From Bacteroidales bacterium (GTDB lineage Bacteria > Bacteroidota > Bacteroidia > Bacteroidales > UBA932), in assembly GCA_009777095.1 (NCBI GenBank), contig WRMN01000001.1:124001-188000 (forward strand): a stretch of 64,000 bases of DNA, read 5' to 3'. This document shows, piece by piece, positions 1 through 8,004 of the stretch (within the stretch, counting starts at the first letter, position 1; each line of letters starts with the position of its first letter). Position numbers and translations under genes: made by a program. Under the pieces are notes generated by a model, which searched no databases, was not told the origin of the DNA, and saw nothing but the letters and a program-made list of their open reading frames with translations.

Positions 1-1007
1 ACCATCTTGTATTCAATAATTTTTTGCTGCGGGTCAAAAGGCGTCAGTTCGTCCAAACCCATGGTGCGCACGGCAATTTTGATGATTTCGGCATCGGGAA
101 TACCTGTGGAACGTTGTTGTTTGGCTAAGAAATAGCGGCCTGCATCTAATATGGCTTGCAGCGGTACCAAGCCTACCAACTCGGAGCCGGTAACACGCAG
201 TCCGCGCTTTTGCGCACACTCGCAGGTGGTGTCGAAAGCAATGTGCCAAGGGGTAACGCTAATGTCGGTAAGGTTTAGCGATACCTGTGCAACGCCGTAT
301 TCTTCAATATACCAGCCTATGCCTTTCACGGACTTTAATAAACCCGCTTGCCAGCTTTCGTTGCCGACGGTATCCTTTACCTTGCGGCCTTTTTCGCGTA
401 CATCAAAGGCTACGGCATTGGCGCGGCGGGTTGATGTAGTGTTGAGATTAACGTTGTAAGCTATGAGAAAATTACGCGCACCCACTGCTATAGCACCTGT
501 TTTAGGCACAAAGAGCGCAGGGCCGAAGTCGGGTTTCCATTCGGGTTTGGCCAATTTGTCTTTGAGGCCTTCATATTCGCCTGCGCGGCAGTTGGCCAAG
601 TTGCGGCGCTCTTCCGTAAAGGCGGCCGACTCGTAGCAATAAACGGGGAACTGCAGTTCCTCGCCTATGCGTTTGGCCAAGCGGCGCGCATATTCGGCAG
701 TTTCTTCCATGCTGATGCCTGAAATCGGGATAAGAGGACACACATCGGTAGCGCCAAAGCGGGGGTGTTCGCCGTGGTGCTTACTCATGTCAATCACTTC
801 GCAGGCCTTGCTCACGGCGCGGAAGGCGGCTTCGCAAACCGCTTCGGGCTCGCCCACAAAGGTTACCACCGTGCGGTTGGTGGCCTTTCCAGGATCAACG
901 TCCAAGAGGCGCACACCTTCTATTGCTTCAATAACATCGGTAATTTGTTTGATGACTTGCATGTCGCGGCCTTCGCTGAAATTAGGCACGCATTCGATTA
1001 GTTTCAT
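1..1007 (-). CDS. ftcD: Glutamate formimidoyltransferase, 3' end cut by window edge
   Basis: The translation begins MKLIECVPNFSEGRD and continues with the family motifs LLDVDPG, NRTVVTFVGEP and the catalytic-region segment MSKHHGEHPRFGATDVCPL. The enzyme moves the formimino group from N-formimino-L-glutamate to tetrahydrofolate in histidine breakdown. About 335 residues are visible, which covers the transferase domain (usually about 325 residues). The reading frame is still open at base 1, so a fused cyclodeaminase domain cannot be excluded. The start is the ATG at 1005-1007; no clear TAnnTTTG box was found upstream, where a simple repeat lies. No other histidine-degradation gene is in view, but they may lie beyond the edge. 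Identity is secure; the C-terminus is unknown. Confidence 0.93.
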   Translation of the reverse strand, partial: MKLIECVPNFSEGRDMQVIKQITDVIEAIEGVRLLDVDPGKATNRTVVTFVGEPEAVCEAAFRAVSKACEVIDMSKHHGEHPRFGATDVCPLIPISGISMEETAEYARRLAKRIGEELQFPVYCYESAAFTEERRNLANCRAGEYEGLKDKLAKPEWKPDFGPALFVPKTGAIAVGARNFLIAYNVNLNTTSTRRANAVAFDVREKGRKVKDTVGNESWQAGLLKSVKGIGWYIEEYGVAQVSLNLTDISVTPWHIAFDTTCECAQKRGLRVTGSELVGLVPLQAILDAGRYFLAKQQRSTGIPDAEIIKIAVRTMGLDELTPFDPQQKIIEYKM

Positions 1008-1042
1008 GGATATAGGGGTTGTTTAATTGTTTAACTGTTTAA

Positions 1043-1090
1043 TTGTTGATTTGATGAAGATTGATGAAGGTTGATGAAGATTGTTTTTCT
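1043..1090. repeat. Interspersed TTGATTTGATGAAGATTG repeat, copy 1
   Basis: The stretch is built from the word TTGATGAAGATTG and variants repeated about three times after a leader GTTGATTTGATGAAG. Two related copies occur in this window, at 34387-34411 inside uvrA and at 37205-37230 between genes. It lies just upstream of ftcD, in a region of simple AT-rich words with no coding potential. Confidence 0.6.
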
Positions 1091-1093
1091 TCT

Positions 1094-1130
1094 GTCATTG
1101 CGACTGCGAGGCACGAAGCAGGAAGCAATC
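1094..1130. repeat. REP-like element (CATTGCGA...GAAGCAATC), copy 1
   Basis: The sequence starts GTCATTGCGA and ends GAAGCAATC, with imperfect dyad symmetry (ATTGC against GCAAT). A second copy lies at 28889-28913. Elements of the type GTCATTGCGAGG-n-CGAAGCAATC are common interspersed repeats in many bacteria. Function is not known. The rest of 1008-1189 holds simple AT-rich words and no gene that I can see. Confidence 0.6.
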
Positions 1131-1189
1131 TCTCTTTCTACTTTAATATTCATTGTTCATTAATCGTAGGGAATATCGCTCGGTAGAGA

Positions 1190-2005
1190 TTAAAAATAAT
1201 TAACGGTTTTGCAGGTTATTTCGGTGAGCAGGTTGTTGGCTAAGCGGCTGGCGCCAAGGCGGAACAGTTTCGGTGTAAGCCAAGTTTCGCCGAGTACGGT
1301 TTTCACAATGGTATAATAAATCACAGCGTCTTGCGCCGTAATAATACCGCCGGCGGGTTTGAAGCCGATTTTTTTGCCGGTCTTGTCGAAGTAATCTTTT
1401 ATGGCATGGCACATGATCCATGCAGCTTCGGGCGTGGCAGCGGGTTCCATCTTTCCGGTAGAGGTTTTGATGAAATCGGCGCCAGCCTCAATAGAGAGTT
1501 GGCTTGCTATAGCTATTTGTTCGGGGTTTAGGGCGCCTGTTTCCAAAATCACTTTCAGATGCGCTTCGCCGATGGCCTTTTTTATTTGCCTGATTTCGTC
1601 CTGCATCAACTCGTGGTTGTTGGCAAGAAAAGCGCCCAGCGAAATCACTATATCAATTTCATCAGCGCCGACCGCCACGGTGAGGCGGCATTCCTCACAT
1701 TTCACTTCGATGAAGCTTTGCGAAGAGGGGAAGCAGGCTCCCACTGCGGCTATCTTCACCTCCGACGCTTGCAAGGCGCTTCGGGCTATGGACGCTAAGT
1801 TGGGATATACACAAACGGCAGCTACATTCGGCAGTTCGGGAAAACGTTTGGGAAAATCGTTCACCTTTTCCATCATGGCTGCGATTTTGTCGGGAGTATC
1901 GGTAGCGTTCAGCGAAGTTAAATCGATGAAGCTGAAACATTGCGTCAACACCTCCGAGGTGTGGTGCGCGGCAAGGGGAAGTTGTTCAAGAGAGAAGTTG
2001 TTCAT
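1190..2005 (-). CDS. deoC: Deoxyribose-phosphate aldolase
   Basis: The enzyme cleaves 2-deoxy-D-ribose 5-phosphate to acetaldehyde and glyceraldehyde 3-phosphate in deoxynucleoside salvage. The Schiff-base lysine motif FIKTSTGKMEP and the second conserved lysine motif IGFKPAGGI are both present, as is KVILETGAL. I chose the ATG at 2003-2005 (protein begins MNNFSLEQLP, 271 residues). An in-frame ATG 14 codons upstream would lie almost on top of the -7 box at 2045-2052 and so is unlikely to be used. The gene stands alone, on the same strand as ftcD and the ATPase gene. No deoA/deoD partner is nearby. Confidence 0.95.
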   Translation of the reverse strand: MNNFSLEQLPLAAHHTSEVLTQCFSFIDLTSLNATDTPDKIAAMMEKVNDFPKRFPELPNVAAVCVYPNLASIARSALQASEVKIAAVGACFPSSQSFIEVKCEECRLTVAVGADEIDIVISLGAFLANNHELMQDEIRQIKKAIGEAHLKVILETGALNPEQIAIASQLSIEAGADFIKTSTGKMEPAATPEAAWIMCHAIKDYFDKTGKKIGFKPAGGIITAQDAVIYYTIVKTVLGETWLTPKLFRLGASRLANNLLTEITCKTVNYF

Positions 2006-2044
2006 TTGTCCACGAATTACAAAATTTAATACGATAATTTTATG

Positions 2045-2052
2045 CAAATGTA
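2045..2052 (-). promoter_or_regulatory. Bacteroidetes -7 box for deoC
   Basis: The minus strand reads TACATTTG, matching TAnnTTTG. It sits about 40 bases before the chosen deoC start and argues against the upstream in-frame ATG. Confidence 0.6.
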
Positions 2053-2111
2053 CGAAAATGCAGGCGTTATTCCAAAATTATACACATTGATAATTACACA
2101 AAATGTACAAT

Positions 2112-3260
2112 TTACTGTATAGCATTTGTTTTAGTGATAAATTCTAAGTAATTGCTTCTGTTAATGCTTTGAAATTCGTGTTGCGGATAAGCTGTGGCAA
2201 AAGAATTGGGGACTTTTGCTTTTTTCTTCTCGTTCCATTTAAATTCAAATGCGTATAATATGCCATCTCGTTCTTCGATATAGTCTATTTCCTGTTGCGT
2301 ATGCGTTCTCCAAAAATAGGTATTGGAGTAAATCTCATTGTATTCAATATATTTCTTTCGTTCGCTAATCATAAAATTTTCCCACAAAGCGCCTGTATCC
2401 ATTCTGAGTTCCAACGATTTAAAATTTTGTATTAACGCATTGCGCACCCCATTATCGTAAAAATAAATTTTTCGACTCTTTTTAAGCTCATTTCTCAAAT
2501 TTCTACTTAAAGAGTGTTGCCTGAAGACAATAAAAACTTTTTCTAAAAGCTCTATATACCGTTCAACCGTTTCGCTTTTCACACCTATAGTTCTACCTAA
2601 TTCATTATATGACACTTCTCTACCTACCTGCAGCGACAAGGCGATAAGCAACTTCGTTAGTATGTCGGGGTTCCGAATGTCTTTATACATCAATACGTCT
2701 TTGAATAAATAGCTATTATTCAACTCAATAAGAGTCTTCTGCGCATCTGAGGGGTTATTTACCACATCGGGATACATTCCATAAATCATGCGCTGCTCAA
2801 GCAGGCGCTTTTCTTCTAAACAGGAAGTGGCGCTTATCAGTTCTGCGATAGAAAACGGATACATTCGGTACTCAAATTTCCGCCCTGTAAGGGATTCATT
2901 TAATCTATTGCGCAAGTCAAAAGCCGACGAACCTGTTACAATCAGTTGTATATTAGAAATATTATCGGTTATTAGTTTTAATCTCAATCCAACATTATCA
3001 ATTCGTTGCGCTTCGTCTATCAGTATAATTTTTTTGTTTCCAATAAGATTTTTCAACTCCGTAGAACTTGCATTTTTAAGTACTTGCGATATTTCCGGTT
3101 CATCGCAATTCAAAAATAATATGTCTGATTGGTCATATTCCTCAATGATTTGTTGGAGTAAAGTAGTTTTGCCTACTTGTCGAGGACCAACCAATATAAT
3201 AGCCTTTTTTTGAAAAAAGCGCTTTTTTATTAAATGAAGTATTTCTCTTTTAACCATCAT
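2112..3260 (-). CDS. AAA+ ATPase with DUF4143 C-terminal domain
   Basis: The N-terminal half is a P-loop ATPase with Walker A GPRQVGKTT (residues 25-33), Walker B IILIDEAQ and a sensor-like VTGSSAF. The C-terminal part fits DUF4143, ending in a short nuclease-like pattern (QQEIDYIEERDGILYAFEFKW, in which D, E and K are spaced as in PD-(D/E)XK folds). These proteins are widespread in Bacteroidetes, often as orphan or acquired genes, and have no firm cellular role. The start could be either of two adjacent ATG codons (3258-3260 or 3255-3257). The gene is more AT-rich than its neighbours, and its promoter abuts an eight-copy dyad array. Both suggest a horizontally acquired, autoregulated unit, which is inference. 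Confidence 0.85.
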   Translation of the reverse strand: MMVKREILHLIKKRFFQKKAIILVGPRQVGKTTLLQQIIEEYDQSDILFLNCDEPEISQVLKNASSTELKNLIGNKKIILIDEAQRIDNVGLRLKLITDNISNIQLIVTGSSAFDLRNRLNESLTGRKFEYRMYPFSIAELISATSCLEEKRLLEQRMIYGMYPDVVNNPSDAQKTLIELNNSYLFKDVLMYKDIRNPDILTKLLIALSLQVGREVSYNELGRTIGVKSETVERYIELLEKVFIVFRQHSLSRNLRNELKKSRKIYFYDNGVRNALIQNFKSLELRMDTGALWENFMISERKKYIEYNEIYSNTYFWRTHTQQEIDYIEERDGILYAFEFKWNEKKKAKVPNSFATAYPQHEFQSINRSNYLEFITKTNAIQ

Positions 3261-3286
3261 ACTTTAAGTATTATTAAAAAACGCTG

Positions 3287-3294
3287 CAAATTTA
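3287..3294 (-). promoter_or_regulatory. -7 box for the DUF4143 ATPase
   Basis: The minus strand reads TAAATTTG, a TAnnTTTG match 27 bases before the ATG. The first dyad of the adjacent array starts at 3301, so the -33 region of this promoter lies inside the array. Binding there would be expected to affect transcription. Confidence 0.5.
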
Positions 3295-3300
3295 CAACTT

Positions 3301-3540
3301 TTTCCGATATAATGGAAATTTTCGTATGAATTTTTCCGATATGATGGAAATTTTTATGTGAAATTTTCCGATATAATGGAAATTTTCGTATGAATTTTTC
3401 CGATATGATGGAAATTTTTATGTGAAATTTTCCAATATAATGGAAATTTTCGTATGAATTTTTCCGATATGATGGAAATTTTTATGTGAAATTTTCCGAT
3501 ATGGTGGAAATTTTCGTGTGAATTTTTCCGATATGTTCGC
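3301..3540. repeat. Array of eight 32-bp-spaced operator-like dyads
   Basis: Dyads of the form TTTCC-N8-GGAAA start at 3301, 3333, 3365, 3397, 3429, 3461, 3493 and 3525, exactly 32 bp apart. The central eight bases are GATATAAT, GATATGAT or close variants. Linkers alternate between TTTTCGTATGAATT and TTTTTATGTGAAAT, so the true unit is 64 bp. The eighth copy keeps only the left arm (TTTCCGATATGTTCGC). The arm-spacer-arm layout resembles the TATCC-N8-GGATA operator of Escherichia coli HipB. The array fills the gap between the ATPase promoter and the plus-strand gene at 3700. Bases 3541-3670 hold no gene I can see. Confidence 0.9.
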
Positions 3541-3674
3541 TATCAGTTGTATGTCAATGTTGACTAATAGATAAAAATGTACGCTAAATTTATTGAATAC
3601 GAGGTATAGTTGCGAATAAAAAAATCTTAATCAAAGCATTACATTTTATTAACCATTTTGTAACATTAAATAAG

Positions 3675-3682
3675 TATCTTTG
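3675..3682 (+). promoter_or_regulatory. -7 box for the PHP/glycosyltransferase operon
   Basis: TATCTTTG lies 17 bases before the ATG at 3700. No TTTG is found at the usual 19-20 base distance upstream; the nearest TTTG is at 3657-3660. Confidence 0.55.
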
Positions 3683-3699
3683 TACAAAGATTATGTACC

Positions 3700-6342
3700 A
3701 TGCGTATGGACTTTCAACAAACATTAAAGGAAGAATTAAGCAGTTTTCTTCTTCAACAACAAGACCGCTTTCCACTTTCCGACACCCTTAAAATTGACCT
3801 GCATTGTCATGACCGCAACAGCGACGTTCCCGACGAGCTTATCGGGCGCATGCTCAACGTTCCTGAAACATGGCTGAGCGGCGAAAAAATGATAGAAGAA
3901 CTTAAAAAGAACGGGTGCAACGCCTTTACCCTAACCAACCATAACAACGCCCGCTCGTGTTATGAACTGCAGGATAAAGGCTTCGATATACTCGCCGCTG
4001 CCGAATTTAGCTGCATGGTTCCCGATTTTGGCATAGGCATTCATGTTTTAGCCTACGGATTTACACCGGAACAAGAAATCAAATTGGAAAAATTGCGCAA
4101 AAACATATATCATTTTCAGGAATATGCTAAAGCCCAAAATATCCCTACCATTTGGGCGCATCCCTTATATCATTATGCCGTAAAAACAACTCCTCCGCAA
4201 GACTTTTTTAATAAAATGCTGCTTATTTTCGAGCGGTTTGAAGTGTTGAACGGACAACGCGATTGTTGGCAAAACTTGTTGGTAAAAGAATGGTTAGAGC
4301 AGACCTCTCCCGCCGATATTGATAAACACACCGCTTTATTTGGTCTTAATCCGGCCAATTTTTGTACAGACCCTTATCATAAAGTTATGACAGGAGGTTC
4401 GGATTGCCACATGGGCATTTTTGCGGGCATGACCGGCACTTATCTCCATGTACCACAGTTGGAGCAACGATTACAAACCGCCTCACGTTCCCAATTGGCG
4501 CTGGAAGCGCTCCGCAACAATCAAGCAGCACCCTTCGGAGCATATCAGGACACGAGGAAAATGACCATTGCTTTTCTACATTACGCCTGCCAAATTGCCT
4601 TGAACTATAAGGACCCGGGTTTAGTCAGGCTCCTGTTGCACAAAGGAAGTACAACGAATAAACTGATTGCATTAGCCGCTTCCAACCTGTTCTGTGAAGT
4701 ACAACAACACAAGATTACACTTTCATTTATCAAGACGTTTCATGACAGCCTAATGGGTAAAAAACCGTCGACGCTAAAAAAAATGATAGTAAAACCCATA
4801 TACAAGCCTATATTTGACGAGGCTATGCACTTAGCAAAAAAACATAAGATCAACGATCATCAATTGGTAGGTGAGTATTATAATTCTATCTTGTCAATAA
4901 ACAATCAGTTATGCAATATTTTAGCTCAACGCATAGACAAAAAGCTCAATAATCCTGATGTTGGCCAATACTTCAAAGATAAGGATATAAGCGCCCTCAT
5001 AGAGAAGATCGAACTGCCCGGCAGTATAAGAGCCTATATTGACAGTAAAGAAAAGAAAAGAAAAAATTCCATTGATATTTCCGAATTTTTAGACGGACTG
5101 TCATTTCCGTTCTTCGGAGCACTCTTTATTCTTTCGGCGCATTTTATCAGTGCCCGCTCACTGTTCAATGCCCGCCCCTTGCTTTCCGACTTTTCTAACC
5201 GTCTGAATAAATACCGCCACCCTAAACGAGTTATGTGGCTAACCGATACTTTAGGCGACAGTAACGGCGTTTCGATATTTCTAAAAGAAATGCATAATGA
5301 AATAAAAGAACGAAATCTGCCCGTAGATATAGTTACCTGCAACGACGGCTTAGCCCCCGATGAACATTTGAAGATATTGAAGCCGATGAAAGAATTTTCA
5401 TTACCGCTCTATAGTGATTATACTTTTAAAGTTCCTAATTTTGTGGAACTGCATAATTTATTTTTTACAGGCGGATACGATAGGATTATTTGTTCTACCG
5501 AAGGCGTAATGGGCTTATTTGGTCTATACCTCAAACACGCCTATAGCGTGGAAGCTTCGTTTTATATGCACACCGACTGGTTGATGTTTGCCCGTAAAGT
5601 ATTGCATATCGAAGGTTCTAATCTGAATCGCGTCAGGCGCATCTTACGTTCATTTTATAAAGATTTTGACAGGGTGTTCGTGTTAAATTCCGACCAAAAA
5701 ACGTGGCTGTCGGGCATACAAATGAACCTGAAACCCGAGAATGTTTGCCAAACCGCTCATTGGGTAAATTCCCGCTTTCAACCGCAAGTTCCCGACAAAA
5801 AATATGCTTTCGAACTACCTGAGCATACGCCTGTGCTCCTCTACGTTGGCAGGGTAAGCAAGGAAAAAGGCGTATTGGAATTACCGACTATTTTCCAAGA
5901 GGCAAAACAAGCCGTACCTGCAGTAAAAATGGTGGTAGTAGGCAAAGGCCCTGCGCAGGAAGAACTCAAAAAAGAAATGCCCGACGCGGTTTTTATTGAT
6001 TGGGTACGACAAGACAAACTGCCCTTGATTTATGCCTCAGCCGACCTGTTAGTACTCCCTTCGCGCTTCGACACTTTCTCAATGGTAGTGTTGGAGGCGC
6101 TGAGTTGCGGATTGCCGGTAATCGCCTATAATACCAAGGGGCCAAAAGATATTATCCGACACCGACAAGACGGTTTTTTGGTTGAAACGCCTGCCGAAAT
6201 GAAAGAACAAATAGTTGCATTTTTACGTCAGGAAGATAAAACCGCCTTTAAAACATCGGCAGTAGAAAGGTCAAAAGCTTATAATACCGATACAATCATA
6301 GCCGAATTAATGCAATCAATAGGATTGGGACATGCAGAATAA
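3700..6342 (+). CDS. PHP-domain / GT4 glycosyltransferase fusion protein
   Basis: The 880-residue protein has two recognisable parts. Residues about 28-230 are a PHP-type metal phosphoesterase domain (DLHCHDRNSD, TNHNN, AHPLYHY and TGGSDCHMG supply metal-ligand His and Asp). Residues about 505-875 are a GT-B glycosyltransferase of the GT4 type (LLYVGRVSKEKGVLEL, ADLLVLPSRFDTFSMVVLEALSCGLPVI with the usual E-x7-E-like nucleotide-sugar region). The middle part is helical and unassigned, with one hydrophobic stretch near residue 470. The last 11 bases overlap the following GH13 gene, so the two are probably co-translated and act on the same glucan or glycolipid. The substrate is unknown. A second in-frame ATG at 3706 is also possible. 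Confidence 0.85.
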   Translation: MRMDFQQTLKEELSSFLLQQQDRFPLSDTLKIDLHCHDRNSDVPDELIGRMLNVPETWLSGEKMIEELKKNGCNAFTLTNHNNARSCYELQDKGFDILAAAEFSCMVPDFGIGIHVLAYGFTPEQEIKLEKLRKNIYHFQEYAKAQNIPTIWAHPLYHYAVKTTPPQDFFNKMLLIFERFEVLNGQRDCWQNLLVKEWLEQTSPADIDKHTALFGLNPANFCTDPYHKVMTGGSDCHMGIFAGMTGTYLHVPQLEQRLQTASRSQLALEALRNNQAAPFGAYQDTRKMTIAFLHYACQIALNYKDPGLVRLLLHKGSTTNKLIALAASNLFCEVQQHKITLSFIKTFHDSLMGKKPSTLKKMIVKPIYKPIFDEAMHLAKKHKINDHQLVGEYYNSILSINNQLCNILAQRIDKKLNNPDVGQYFKDKDISALIEKIELPGSIRAYIDSKEKKRKNSIDISEFLDGLSFPFFGALFILSAHFISARSLFNARPLLSDFSNRLNKYRHPKRVMWLTDTLGDSNGVSIFLKEMHNEIKERNLPVDIVTCNDGLAPDEHLKILKPMKEFSLPLYSDYTFKVPNFVELHNLFFTGGYDRIICSTEGVMGLFGLYLKHAYSVEASFYMHTDWLMFARKVLHIEGSNLNRVRRILRSFYKDFDRVFVLNSDQKTWLSGIQMNLKPENVCQTAHWVNSRFQPQVPDKKYAFELPEHTPVLLYVGRVSKEKGVLELPTIFQEAKQAVPAVKMVVVGKGPAQEELKKEMPDAVFIDWVRQDKLPLIYASADLLVLPSRFDTFSMVVLEALSCGLPVIAYNTKGPKDIIRHRQDGFLVETPAEMKEQIVAFLRQEDKTAFKTSAVERSKAYNTDTIIAELMQSIGLGHAE

Positions 6343-7945
6343 TAGTTCCTCGAACTGGTGGAAACACGGCGTTGTTTATCATATCTACCCCCAGAGTTTT
6401 AAAGACAGCAATCATGACGGTATAGGCGACATACCGGGTATTATAACGCAATTAGACTATATAGCAGATTTGGGCGTTGACGCCATTTGGTTATCGCCGA
6501 TTTATCCCTCGCCCATGGTTGACGCAGGTTACGATATTGCCAACCATCGGGGCATTGATGCGCAATACGGAACGATGAATGACTTCCAGCGCTTGCTGAA
6601 TGAAGCACACCGAAGAGGCCTCCGCGTAATAATGGATTTGGTATTAAATCACACCTCCGACCAACACCCTTGGTTTATAGCATCAAAATCGTCTGTAAAC
6701 AATCCCAAGCGCGACTGGTATATCTGGCAACCGCCAAAAAAAGGTAAACAGCCGAATAATTGGATAACTAATTTCGGTAAAAAAGCCTGGCGATATGATC
6801 CGAATACAAAAGAATATTATTTTCATTCGTTTTTTTGGGAACAGCCCGATTTAAATTGGCGAAATCCGGAAGTAAAAAAAGCCATGTTCGATATCATACA
6901 TTTTTGGCTTGAAGCGGGCGTTGACGGATTCCGTTTGGATATCATTAACCTACTGTTTAAAGATCGGCAATTCAAAAATAATAAAATCGGGTTCTTTGTT
7001 AAAAAACCTGAGATATACAACCGTAATCAACCCGAAGTATATCCATTATTGAAAGAGTTCAGAACTTTATTAGACAGCTACCCCGAAAAGACAAGCGTAG
7101 GCGAAATTTATACTCCCCCTCCCGGTAGAACTACTTTAGCCGTAAGTTTTCTGGGGAACGGCGTTGATATGCTGCATTTGGTTTTTGATTTTTCACTGAT
7201 CTTTACTATTTGGAATGCAGCGGCCTACTATAAAACCATTAATCGTTATTATAGAAAACTACCAGAGATGGGCTGGCCTTGTTTTTTCCTTTCCAATCAT
7301 GATATAGGAAGAAGCATCAAACGCTTGGGGCGATGGACATGGCATAAATATGCTAAGGCAAAACTGCACGCTGTTTTACTGCTGACATTAAAAGGCACTC
7401 CCTTTATTTATTACGGAGACGAGATAGGAATGGAAAACATAAAAATTCCTAAAAAATATATTCAAGACCTGTATGGAAAAATATTTTATCCTTTTTTCAG
7501 AGGCCGCGACCGCGCACGCACGCCTATGCAATGGAACAGTGGTCGCTATGCCGGATTCAGCACGCAAAGGCCTTGGTTGCCGGTATCGAAAGATTATTCG
7601 ACAATCAATGTAGAAGCGGAACAAAAAGACTACGCCTCTATTTTAAACTTGTACAAAAGACTATTGTTGTTGAGAAAAAAACATACAGCCCTGCACAAAG
7701 GCAATATCACATTCCTGACTAAAGGAAAGAATAATCTTTTAATTTACACAAGAACAGATGAACAGGAGAAAATTTTTATACTCTTGAATTTCAGTAACCG
7801 AAAGAAAAAAGCGCAGATAGGCGCTATTGGCAGCGCTGCTGTAGTACTTCTCTCTACTCACCACAGAATAAAACTCTCCGAAGAAGGCGTAATTATGTTA
7901 CAAGCGTTTGAAGGGTTGGTAATAAAAACCACTCTGTTACAGTAA
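6332..7945 (+). CDS. GH13 alpha-glucosidase / oligo-1,6-glucosidase-like enzyme
   Basis: This 537-residue protein starts WWKHGVVYHIYPQSF, the typical opening of oligo-1,6-glucosidase-type GH13 enzymes. It carries the four GH13 blocks: DLVLNHTSDQHPWF, GFRLDIINL (nucleophile Asp), SVGEIY (acid/base Glu) and FFLSNHDIGR (transition-state Asp). A C-terminal beta-sandwich follows. There is no signal peptide, so it should be cytoplasmic and act on short alpha-glucosides. It overlaps the upstream glycosyltransferase gene by 11 bases, pointing to one operon for making and trimming an alpha-linked glycan. The exact linkage specificity cannot be read from the sequence. Confidence 0.9.
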   Translation: MQNNSSSNWWKHGVVYHIYPQSFKDSNHDGIGDIPGIITQLDYIADLGVDAIWLSPIYPSPMVDAGYDIANHRGIDAQYGTMNDFQRLLNEAHRRGLRVIMDLVLNHTSDQHPWFIASKSSVNNPKRDWYIWQPPKKGKQPNNWITNFGKKAWRYDPNTKEYYFHSFFWEQPDLNWRNPEVKKAMFDIIHFWLEAGVDGFRLDIINLLFKDRQFKNNKIGFFVKKPEIYNRNQPEVYPLLKEFRTLLDSYPEKTSVGEIYTPPPGRTTLAVSFLGNGVDMLHLVFDFSLIFTIWNAAAYYKTINRYYRKLPEMGWPCFFLSNHDIGRSIKRLGRWTWHKYAKAKLHAVLLLTLKGTPFIYYGDEIGMENIKIPKKYIQDLYGKIFYPFFRGRDRARTPMQWNSGRYAGFSTQRPWLPVSKDYSTINVEAEQKDYASILNLYKRLLLLRKKHTALHKGNITFLTKGKNNLLIYTRTDEQEKIFILLNFSNRKKKAQIGAIGSAAVVLLSTHHRIKLSEEGVIMLQAFEGLVIKTTLLQ

Positions 7946-7951
7946 AAGCAT

Positions 7952-7983
7952 AAACAAGCGCCTCATTTCGGAGGCGCTTGTTT
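7952..7983. terminator. Bidirectional hairpin terminator between GH13 gene and ppdK
   Basis: A perfect 13-bp stem (AAACAAGCGCCTC paired with GAGGCGCTTGTTT) encloses the loop ATTTCG. It lies 7 bases after the GH13 stop and 21 bases after the convergent ppdK stop, with T-rich ends on both strands. Confidence 0.85.
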
Positions 7984-8004
7984 ACTGTATTATTGACCAA
8001 GAAT

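Noticed and set aside
1..1026. Plus-strand reading frames over ftcD
   Set aside because: They are the complement of a clearly coding minus-strand gene and match no family.
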